Positions 1 to 4,816 of a stretch of 7,305 nt of DNA are shown in pieces. Numbering within the stretch: position 1 is the stretch's first letter; each line of letters begins with the position of its first letter. Location of the stretch: positions 1 through 7,305 of the forward strand of contig WQXR01000058.1 of the NCBI GenBank assembly GCA_009784745.1, written 5' to 3'. The stretch comes from Methanomassiliicoccaceae archaeon (GTDB lineage: Archaea; Thermoplasmatota; Thermoplasmata; Methanomassiliicoccales; Methanomethylophilaceae). The position numbers were made by a program, and so were the translations under genes. A model generated the notes under the pieces. That model had not been told where the DNA came from and did not search any database. It was given only the letters and a program-made list of their open reading frames with translations.

Positions 1-1074
1 AGAGCAGGATACAAGTTCGAAGGATGGTTCGCCGCCGGTGCGGATGAACCATGGGACTTTAACACGGAATTCATCGCAGGCGATGGTGTTGTACTTACCG
101 CACAGTGGACCCCTATCGCGCTGCTGATAACGACAGCCTCGCTTCAGGACGGTATTATCGGGGCGTTATACAACAGAACTCTCTCTGCGGCGGGAACCGG
201 ACCTGTATCATGGGATAAGGTGTCAGGAGATCTCCCTGACGGTCTGTCCCTTAACGGAACAACAGGAGTGATATCGGGAACACCCACATCATTGGGAACG
301 TTCAATTTCACAGTGAAAGCGTCAAATATAATGGGATCAGAGGATACAAAAGCATTATCGATAACGATAACGCCGGTACCGGCCGAAGGCGGCGGGGACG
401 GAGATAATACTCTGATCATCATCATTGCGGCCGCTGTTGTAGGGTTAATTGCTGTCGGTGCTGTTGCGGCACGTTTCCTCATAGTGGCAAAACCCCCGTC
501 CGGAAGATACGCAGTAATAAGTTATTCACATGCGAACACAGATGTAGTACTGTCAGATCTCAAATCATATGAAAAGAACGGTGTCGGTTATTGGTATGAC
601 GGCGATATGACCGTCGGCAGAGGATTCGACACACAATTCAACGAGAAACTGGATGACAAGAATTGTAAAGGAATAATATTCTTTGTAAGCGACCAGTTCC
701 TGTTATCAGATCCTTGCGCGAAGGAAATGCAATATTTCAAAGACAAGTACGGAATCGACAATCCGGACAAATTCTGTCTTTTCGTTCTGCCGGACGGATT
801 CCCGTTCGATAATGCTGATAAAATTTATGATAAAGTGGAAAAACACGTTCACGAGAAGAATGACGACGAGACCCGTAAAAAGTTAAGATATCTCAGCGGT
901 CACATAGATCTGTACATGGAACTCTTAAGGAACGGTAAGGAAAAGTTCGTTACGCTCGGAAATGCAGATGAGTACGTAAAAGACTGTTGCGGAGAAGGGA
1001 AATTATTCCAAAAGGCGGGAATAATTTCAAAAGAGGAGCCGATACCGGAACTGAAGCCTGAGAACGGTCAATGA
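1..1074 (+). CDS. Membrane-anchored TIR-domain receptor-like protein (5' end outside window)
   Basis: The frame is open from base 1 to the TGA at 1072-1074, so 357 residues are visible and the true start lies upstream; the ATG at 220 is internal. Visible residues 1-38 (GYKFEGWF ... LTAQWTP) match the Listeria-Bacteroides/InlB-type repeat (Flg_new family). Residues ~40-125 resemble a putative Ig domain (He_PIG type: GLSLNGTTGVISGTPT). A Gly/Asp linker leads to one hydrophobic helix (residues ~137-163, bases ~409-489) and then, after a very short linker, a TIR domain of the TIR_2 kind from ~169. Box 1 is ISYSH (517-531), a box-2-like stretch is YDGDMTVGRGFD, and SDPCAKE carries the Glu (residue 242, bases 724-726) at the place of the catalytic Glu of NAD-cleaving TIRs. 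Expected topology is repeats outside and TIR inside. TIR domains either scaffold signalling or cleave NAD+; which applies here is unknown. The gene converges on the small gene downstream. Confidence 0.85.
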   Translation, partial: RAGYKFEGWFAAGADEPWDFNTEFIAGDGVVLTAQWTPIALLITTASLQDGIIGALYNRTLSAAGTGPVSWDKVSGDLPDGLSLNGTTGVISGTPTSLGTFNFTVKASNIMGSEDTKALSITITPVPAEGGGDGDNTLIIIIAAAVVGLIAVGAVAARFLIVAKPPSGRYAVISYSHANTDVVLSDLKSYEKNGVGYWYDGDMTVGRGFDTQFNEKLDDKNCKGIIFFVSDQFLLSDPCAKEMQYFKDKYGIDNPDKFCLFVLPDGFPFDNADKIYDKVEKHVHEKNDDETRKKLRYLSGHIDLYMELLRNGKEKFVTLGNADEYVKDCCGEGKLFQKAGIISKEEPIPELKPENGQ

Positions 1075-1163
1075 ATGCGGTCATATGATGTTTTAAACCG
1101 TGTTGTTGTTTTCTTCACAACACCGACCGTCTTTTTAACGACGCCAACTTTCTTTGATGTGTT
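1068..1163 (-). other. Out-of-frame copy of the TopA Lys-rich C-terminal tail
   Basis: Read on the minus strand from 1163, the +1 frame relative to the 96-aa gene encodes NTSKKVGVVKKT, a second VGVVKKT unit, then TTRFKTSYDRIH and a TGA at 1070-1068. The first 19 residues equal the start of the TopA tail. By eye, 1108-1163 and 1590-1645 agree at 50 of 56 bases, and all six differences fall in third codon positions and are synonymous. That pattern suggests both copies were kept as protein in this frame. No start codon precedes the copy in its own frame here. It is either a frameshift-accessed extension of the 96-aa protein or the relic of a duplicated topA end. Its last codons overlap the 3' end of the TIR gene on the other strand. 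Confidence 0.6.
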
Positions 1164-1452
1164 ATTTACCACGCATCTCTTGACGAGCCGCTCTTATCTT
1201 TTCCTGCGCCTCTTCAGAGGTCATGTTCATTAACTCCGACATCATTCCCTGCGCCTCTTTAGGAGCGCTGCTCACGATCCCTGCTATCGTTTCCTGCATC
1301 TTTCTCTGCATTTCAGCGAGTTTTTCAGGATCTATCTTATCATAGTCCTCTTCTTTTCCCATATACGGGCCCAATGTCCCTTCCATTACCTTAAGCATCT
1401 CTCTCGCTCTTCTCTCCATTTCCTGAGCCATTCTTTCCGTATCGTCTACCAT
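1162..1452 (-). CDS. Methionine-rich helical protein, 96 aa, unknown function
   Basis: I do not recognise the family. The protein is highly charged, with no signal peptide or membrane segment and no cysteine. It is predicted helical by composition, with 13 methionines in 96 residues. Segments ~1-28 and ~44-96 look like amphipathic helices separated by a turn-rich stretch around GPYMGKEEDYDKIDP. The ATG at 1452-1450 is preceded by GAGATGATG, a fair match to an archaeal Shine-Dalgarno sequence, and by a TATA-like TTTAATAT at 1488-1495, so a short leader is likely. It lies 112 bp downstream of topA on the same strand and could be read from the topA transcript too. Its stop TAA falls at the edge of a near copy of the topA 3' end. 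Skipping one T in AAATAAC would continue the frame for 31 codons with the TopA-like Lys-rich tail to a TGA at 1070-1068. The product may therefore be 127 residues in a relative, or by frameshifting. Confidence 0.65.
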   Translation of the reverse strand: MVDDTERMAQEMERRAREMLKVMEGTLGPYMGKEEDYDKIDPEKLAEMQRKMQETIAGIVSSAPKEAQGMMSELMNMTSEEAQEKIRAARQEMRGK

Positions 1453-1480
1453 AAGAACATCATCTCTGTATGAAAATGGA

Positions 1481-1496
1481 GTTTAAGATATTAAAC
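1481..1496 (-). promoter_or_regulatory. TATA-like element inside a 6-4-6 inverted repeat upstream of the 96-aa gene
   Basis: GTTTAA (1481-1486), four bases, then TTAAAC (1491-1496) form a perfect inverted repeat. It contains TTTAATAT on the minus strand (1495-1488), about 39 bp from the ATG of the 96-aa gene. A start site ~26 bp downstream would give a leader of ~13 nt that includes the GAGATGATG ribosome site. A second perfect palindrome, GTTCGAAC, lies at 1499-1506. The TATA call is by position and composition only. Confidence 0.4.
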
Positions 1497-1564
1497 ATGT
1501 TCGAACGGTACGGCAACGAGACTGGCGTCCGATCCAATGAGGTGTCAGATATGTCAGGATCACG

Positions 1565-3937
1565 TTATGTCTTTTTAACAACGCCGACCGTTTTCTTCAC
1601 AACGCCGACCGTTTTCTTCACAACGCCCACTTTCTTTGATGTGTTCCTGACCGCATAGCTTTTTACGGTGCCGCTTTTCTTCACTGCGGTGTCACTCTTC
1701 TTCACTATTGCGCCTTTGCTCGGGCATTCGATGTTTATGCATTCCGTTCTGCTTCCTGTTGTCACCACAGGAGAATTGCATTGAGTACATTTCTCACCCG
1801 TGGGCGATATCGTTCCTGTCGGTCTTAACGGATACGTACGATTGCATTCAGGCCATCCCGAACATCCGGCGAATCTCTTTCCCGTTTTTGAGTACATCAC
1901 TCTCATCTGCTTTCCGCATGACGGACATTCGCCTATTTCATTTTTCGACGTGTTGCTGCTGCATTTAGGATCTATGCAAACTGTCTGCGGAGGAGATCCT
2001 CGTCTGATGACCTTCATCAACGGTAATTTGCAGACATCACATTTTTCTTCCGTTGTCTGTATCATTGCGCCTCTCGGTAAAGGATATGCGCGCGCACAGT
2101 CCGGATAACCGTCGCATCCTATGAAGTTACCGTTCTTTGATCTTTTTATTGATATTGTGTTACCGCATGACGGACATATGCCGATATGCTGCTGTTCTTT
2201 TAACGCAGAACGTATCTCGTTCCCTACTTCATTGCTTTCGGAATTGAGCTTTTCCGATACGCTGTGCAGCATCTTCTGAGATTCTCCGACAACGGTTGAA
2301 AGTTTGCGTTCACCGGTGCTTATCTTCTTCATGTTCTCTTCTAACTTAGCAGTCATATCAGGTTCGGTTATACCGCCGCCGTGCTTCTCAAGAGAACGTG
2401 TCATTGCCACGCCCACAGGCGTGGGTATAAGATAATTGCCTTGAACATAATTTCTTGAGAATAACTTTCCTATGATGTCATGCCTTGTACTTTTCGTTCC
2501 TAAGTTAAGGCGATCCATTTCCTGTATCAGCGATCCCTGGTTGTAACGGAACGGAGGTTTTGTTTGAGATGATTCCTGCGTTATTGCTCTTATTTCTATC
2601 TCGTCACCTTTTTTGAGTTCCGGTATTATCGTATCGGTGAATGAAAGGTACTTTGAATAATACTTTTTCCAGCCGGCTTTCTTCAGGACGTTCCCGTCGG
2701 CAACGAATTCCTCATTGTTAACGTCTATCGTACACTTCGTTATTTCCGAGAACGCATTGGTTGCGACCGTTGCGAGGAATCTTCTTACGATAAGTTCGTA
2801 AAGTTTCCACTTATCGCCTTTCATCTTATCCTGCGTAGCCGCAGATGTAGGATATATCGGCGGGTGATCGGTAGTTCTTCTTTTTCCTCTTGATGGTGAT
2901 ATACTTTCCTGCGAAAGTATCTCCTTGACTTCGTCGGAAAAGTCCGAATCCTTAAGTTTTTCTAAAACACTACGTAAACTTAAGCTCTTAGGATATTCTG
3001 TGTTCTCCGTTCTCGGATATGAGATATATCCTGATGTGTAAAGGTCCTCGGCGAGTTTCATCGTTGCTGCCGGTGTTATTCCGATCTTATTTGCTTCGAC
3101 CTGCATTCCTGTTGTGTCGAAAGGAGGAGGTCTGAATTCCTCTTTCATTGAAACTTCGTATGATGAAATTACTCCTTTTTTCATCGTTCTGCATTTATTG
3201 AGTATCTCGTCTGCCTTTTCCTTTTCCCAAAAAGGATCATTGATATGCTCGCCTTTAAAGGCGAGCATACCGAACTTTCCGTTAATTTTCCAGAATGGCG
3301 TAGGCTTGAAGGATTCTATCTCTTCGTTACGATCGACAAGTAATTTCAGCGTAGGACTTTGTACCCTTCCGACGGAAAGGAAATTCTTTCCCACTTGTCC
3401 GGAAGATAATGAAACGCTTCTTGTAAGTACGGCACCCCATGTAAGGTCTATGATCTGTCTTGCTTCAGCGGCGTCAGATAATCTTACATCCGGTTCGGTA
3501 AGCGATGAGAATGCATTTTCAATTTCACCTTTAGTGAGGGCGCTGAATCTTGCCCGTTTTACTTTGCTTAATTCCACGCCTGCCGCTCTCACTGTTTCCA
3601 GACCGATAAGTTCTCCTTCTCTGTCGTAGTCCGTTGCTATTATTATCTCATCGGAATCCTTGGATATCCTGCTTATCGTGTCTAACGTACTTTTTGCACG
3701 TACTGTTTTCACCTGAGGCGCATAAACAAGATCCACGGGAGAACTCCCGTTCCAGTCGTTGAATTCTTTCGGATAGTCCAATTCAAGGATGTGGCCGCTC
3801 AGACTGACGACGTGATATTCATCGCTGCCGGCATTGAACATTATGGAACCGGCACCGCTTCTTGCTTTCCCGTCAGATAATATCGTTGATATACGACGTG
3901 CAGCATTTGCTTTCTCCGTTATCACAAGTTTTCTCAT
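1565..3937 (-). CDS. topA: DNA topoisomerase I (type IA), archaeal form with four zinc ribbons
   Basis: Relaxes negatively supercoiled DNA by cutting one strand through a 5'-phosphotyrosine link. The 790-residue protein starts with a TOPRIM domain (LVITEKANAARR; catalytic Glu8; acidic triad motif DYDREGE at 103-109). The active-site Tyr is Y307 in YISYPRT (codon 3019-3017). The usual core motifs follow: LSVGRVQSPTL (~187-197), TTDHPPIYPT (~355-364) and GTKSTRHDIIGKL (~480-492). Four Cys4 zinc ribbons follow: C588/C591/C608/C614, C633/C636/C654/C659, C671/C674/C692/C698 and C717/C720/C733/C738. The end (~746-790) is a Lys-rich tail with three exact VGVVKKT units, probably a nucleic-acid-binding extension. 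The ATG at 3937 fits the family N-terminus. It overlaps an upstream reading frame as ATGA and has a TATA box 27 bp upstream. No key residue is missing. Confidence 0.97.
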   Translation of the reverse strand: MRKLVITEKANAARRISTILSDGKARSGAGSIMFNAGSDEYHVVSLSGHILELDYPKEFNDWNGSSPVDLVYAPQVKTVRAKSTLDTISRISKDSDEIIIATDYDREGELIGLETVRAAGVELSKVKRARFSALTKGEIENAFSSLTEPDVRLSDAAEARQIIDLTWGAVLTRSVSLSSGQVGKNFLSVGRVQSPTLKLLVDRNEEIESFKPTPFWKINGKFGMLAFKGEHINDPFWEKEKADEILNKCRTMKKGVISSYEVSMKEEFRPPPFDTTGMQVEANKIGITPAATMKLAEDLYTSGYISYPRTENTEYPKSLSLRSVLEKLKDSDFSDEVKEILSQESISPSRGKRRTTDHPPIYPTSAATQDKMKGDKWKLYELIVRRFLATVATNAFSEITKCTIDVNNEEFVADGNVLKKAGWKKYYSKYLSFTDTIIPELKKGDEIEIRAITQESSQTKPPFRYNQGSLIQEMDRLNLGTKSTRHDIIGKLFSRNYVQGNYLIPTPVGVAMTRSLEKHGGGITEPDMTAKLEENMKKISTGERKLSTVVGESQKMLHSVSEKLNSESNEVGNEIRSALKEQQHIGICPSCGNTISIKRSKNGNFIGCDGYPDCARAYPLPRGAMIQTTEEKCDVCKLPLMKVIRRGSPPQTVCIDPKCSSNTSKNEIGECPSCGKQMRVMYSKTGKRFAGCSGWPECNRTYPLRPTGTISPTGEKCTQCNSPVVTTGSRTECINIECPSKGAIVKKSDTAVKKSGTVKSYAVRNTSKKVGVVKKTVGVVKKTVGVVKKT
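1568..1630 (-). repeat. Three 21-bp in-frame repeats at the 3' end of topA
   Basis: Three tandem 21-bp units (1568-1588, 1589-1609, 1610-1630) each encode VGVVKKT, with codon changes that leave the protein unchanged. Two diverged units occur again at 1107-1148, outside topA and after the 96-aa gene. In-frame units of this kind can change number by slippage or recombination, so tail length may vary between strains. Confidence 0.85.
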
Positions 3938-4100
3938 TTCACGGGTTCAAGTGCGGATTCATTATAAAGCATTTCGTACGGATCGTATCTTTTGTGCACA
4001 TTTTCGTCTGCAGAATGGTCAATATCTGTATGTTCTCCGTAGGGATCTAGCAGCCACCCGCTTCAGCGAGGCATCTGACAACATCCAGACGTATGATATT
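3934..4100 (-). pseudogene. Frameshifted small reading frame overlapping the topA start by ATGA
   Basis: The minus-strand frame 4062-3934 is open for 42 codons (WLLDPYGEHTDIDHSADENV ... ALEPVK), has protein-like codon use and no tidy start, and ends in a TGA that overlaps the topA ATG as ATGA, the classic layout of a coupled gene pair. Just upstream, another frame (4100-4050) reads RLDVVRCLAEAGG before a TAG at 4049-4047. One extra G in the GGG run (bases 4057-4059) would join the two into a ~55-codon reading frame with a plausible amphipathic helix. I see no ATG, GTG or TTG for the joined frame after the TAA at 4103-4101. It could be the 3' remnant of a gene that once preceded topA, a sequencing indel, or chance. 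The family is not recognised. Confidence 0.35.
3961..3976 (-). promoter_or_regulatory. TATA/BRE promoter of topA, leaderless geometry
   Basis: On the minus strand, GAAA (BRE-like) precedes CTTTATAAT, a near-consensus archaeal TATA box. Its centre is about 27 bp from the topA ATG, so transcription should begin at or next to the start codon. No strong ribosome site precedes this ATG, which agrees with a leaderless mRNA. The box lies inside the broken small reading frame. Confidence 0.6.
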
Positions 4101-4109
4101 TTATTATTC

Positions 4110-4155
4110 ACTTCCGTAGTTGTAGGATTTTTACTTCCGTAGTTGTAGGATTTTT
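4110..4155. repeat. Two perfect tandem copies of a 23-bp repeat
   Basis: ACTTCCGTAGTTGTAGG followed by ATTTTT occurs at 4110-4132 and again, directly abutting and identical, at 4133-4155. The period is not a multiple of three, so it is not a coding repeat. It lies immediately upstream, in topA orientation, of a TATA-like stretch. It may be a duplicated regulator site or a recent slippage product. There are only two copies and no spacers, so it is not CRISPR. Confidence 0.9.
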
Positions 4156-4266
4156 AATACGCAAAAAACGACATCGTTCTATACGGCCATCTGACGCAGT
4201 ATACGAACCGTGCATTCTTTCGATGCGTTCGGTCCTTATCATGTCTTCCTGAGCACAACAGAAGCA

Positions 4267-4707
4267 TCAGTGTCTGTGACCGAGATGATGCATATTGCCT
4301 GTGGTCGGTGATACCATCGTCAGTTTACCGCGCAACACACCTTTCACAGAGGTTATCTCATCTGTCAATTCTTTCAATTCTGTTAACAGACCGCTGACCA
4401 GAAGCATTTCCATACAGCGGTCATGATCCAGATGTACGTGCACAGTTGTGTTTATGCTGTGACCGCGTTCATGCTGTATGTTCATTAATTTTTCTTTGAC
4501 GTTACCGACGGTGTGATCATAGATCATTACAATTATTCCTACCATGTATTGATCGGGATTCTTCCATTCGTTCTCCGCTAATGCGTCACGCACAAGATCG
4601 CGTATCGCTTCCGATCTGCTTACGTATCCTTTCTTCATGATAACGTCATCAAATTCTTTCAGCAGTTCCGGTTCCAATGATACGCCTATACGGGTAACGC
4701 CGTCCAT
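4267..4707 (-). CDS. nikR: Nickel-responsive transcriptional regulator NikR with His-rich tail
   Basis: A nickel sensor that, in the known family, binds operator DNA as a tetramer when Ni is bound and represses nickel uptake genes. The 146-residue product has an N-terminal ribbon-helix-helix domain (TRIGVSLEPELLKEFD, then the family signature RSEAIRDLVRDAL at ~31-43) and a C-terminal ACT-like metal domain. All four high-affinity Ni ligands of E. coli NikR (H76, H87, H89, C95) are present as H79 (NIQH), H90 and H92 (VHVH) and C98 (LDHDRC). Beyond the usual end sits HHLGHRH, four His in the last seven residues, a possible extra metal-binding tail. The ATG at 4707 has a TATA box 28 bp upstream and lies within the spacer of a dyad that I read as the gene's own operator. 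No nickel transporter is in the window; its target is probably elsewhere. In a methanogen nickel is needed for F430 and NiFe hydrogenases. Confidence 0.93.
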   Translation of the reverse strand: MDGVTRIGVSLEPELLKEFDDVIMKKGYVSRSEAIRDLVRDALAENEWKNPDQYMVGIIVMIYDHTVGNVKEKLMNIQHERGHSINTTVHVHLDHDRCMEMLLVSGLLTELKELTDEITSVKGVLRGKLTMVSPTTGNMHHLGHRH

Positions 4708-4718
4708 GTTCCCGTATA
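4687..4718. promoter_or_regulatory. Putative NikR operator (autoregulation) across the nikR start codon
   Basis: Perfect 8-bp arms TATACGGG (4687-4694) and CCCGTATA (4711-4718) are separated by exactly 16 bp. Counting the inner six bases of each arm, the site is TACGGG-N16-CCCGTA, 28 bp overall, the same geometry as the well-known E. coli NikR site GTATGA-N16-TCATAC. The arms extend inward with one gap (TAAC against GTT). The nikR ATG lies in the spacer, so binding would cover the expected leaderless start site. The function is inferred. Confidence 0.6.
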
Positions 4719-4731
4719 TGCGTTAAGATTG

Positions 4732-4739
4732 ATATTAAT
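4732..4739 (-). promoter_or_regulatory. TATA box of nikR
   Basis: ATTAATAT on the minus strand, centred about 28 bp upstream of the nikR ATG, is the spacing expected for a leaderless archaeal transcript. No Shine-Dalgarno sequence precedes the ATG. Confidence 0.5.
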
Positions 4740-4748
4740 TATTACGTT

Positions 4749-4769
4749 GAATGAACATTCGTCAATGTT
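4749..4769. promoter_or_regulatory. Overlapping dyads in the nikR/STAND divergent spacer
   Basis: AACATT-CGTC-AATGTT (4754-4769) is a perfect 6-4-6 inverted repeat, and GAATG-AA-CATTC (4749-4760) overlaps it. They sit between the two divergent TATA boxes, upstream of the STAND promoter, and could bind an unknown regulator. Only the symmetry is seen. Confidence 0.35.
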
Positions 4770-4785
4770 ACATTTGTATGTGCGG

Positions 4786-4793
4786 TATTTTAT
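4786..4793 (+). promoter_or_regulatory. TATA box of the STAND gene, leaderless geometry
   Basis: TATTTTAT is centred ~27 bp upstream of the ATG at 4817, matching the spacing seen for topA and nikR. This argues for 4817 as the real start, because the in-frame ATG at 4751 would lie upstream of the promoter. Confidence 0.5.
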
Positions 4794-4805
4794 TGTTTCA
4801 GCGAC

Positions 4806-4815
4806 ATACGGGAAC
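4806..4815. promoter_or_regulatory. Inverted NikR-like half-site next to the STAND start codon
   Basis: ATACGGGAAC here is the exact reverse complement of GTTCCCGTAT at 4708-4717, which is an arm of the proposed NikR operator. Each copy abuts the start codon of its gene (0 and 1 bp away). At the N16 distance downstream only about half of the bases of a partner arm match (CCTGCG at 4829-4834), so this would be a weak or single half-site. Confidence 0.45.
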
Positions 4816-4816
4816 G

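Larger units (their letters stand above)
3938..4266. other. Intergenic region between nikR and topA
   Basis: This 329-bp stretch holds, in minus-strand order: the nikR 3' flank, with a weak AACGA-TG-TCGTT stem running into a T6 tract (4168-4163), a possible nikR terminator about 100 bp after the stop; the 23-bp tandem repeat; AT-rich TATA-like sequence (AATAATAAAATATC, 4109-4096); a small hairpin with a UGAA loop near 4058-4072; the broken small frame; and the topA TATA box. I found no tRNA cloverleaf and no intact gene. Confidence 0.6.

Noticed and set aside
220..222. ATG 220 as the start of the TIR protein
   Set aside because: The frame is open to base 1 and encodes recognisable InlB-like and Ig-like sequence upstream of this Met.
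144..482. 112-codon minus-strand frame opposite the Ig-like/TM part
   Set aside because: Pro/Ala/Ser-rich shadow of the coding strand, with no promoter or ribosome site.
4047..4049. TAG read as pyrrolysine in the RLDVVRCLAEAGGC frame
   Set aside because: The order named can use Pyl, but the sequence after TAG in that frame does not look like protein and ends in a poor frame.
4019..4084. 21-residue frame starting at ATG 4084 (MLSDASLKRV...)
   Set aside because: Short, basic and overlapping two other frames. It could be joined to the DPYGEHTD frame by another shift, but the GGG-run explanation gives a more protein-like result.
4108..4242. 44-codon minus-strand frame after nikR
   Set aside because: Arg-rich, and it runs through the 23-bp tandem repeat, whose period is not a multiple of three. 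No clear ribosome site or protein-like pattern.
3938..4266. tRNA or other structured RNA between nikR and topA
   Set aside because: No cloverleaf, T-loop or kink-turn pattern found; only a small hairpin.
4751..4816. 22-codon N-terminal extension of the STAND protein from ATG 4751
   Set aside because: It would place the start upstream of the TATA box at 4786-4793, and the peptide (Cys-rich, MNIRQCYICM) does not look like the rest of the protein. ATG 4817 fits better.
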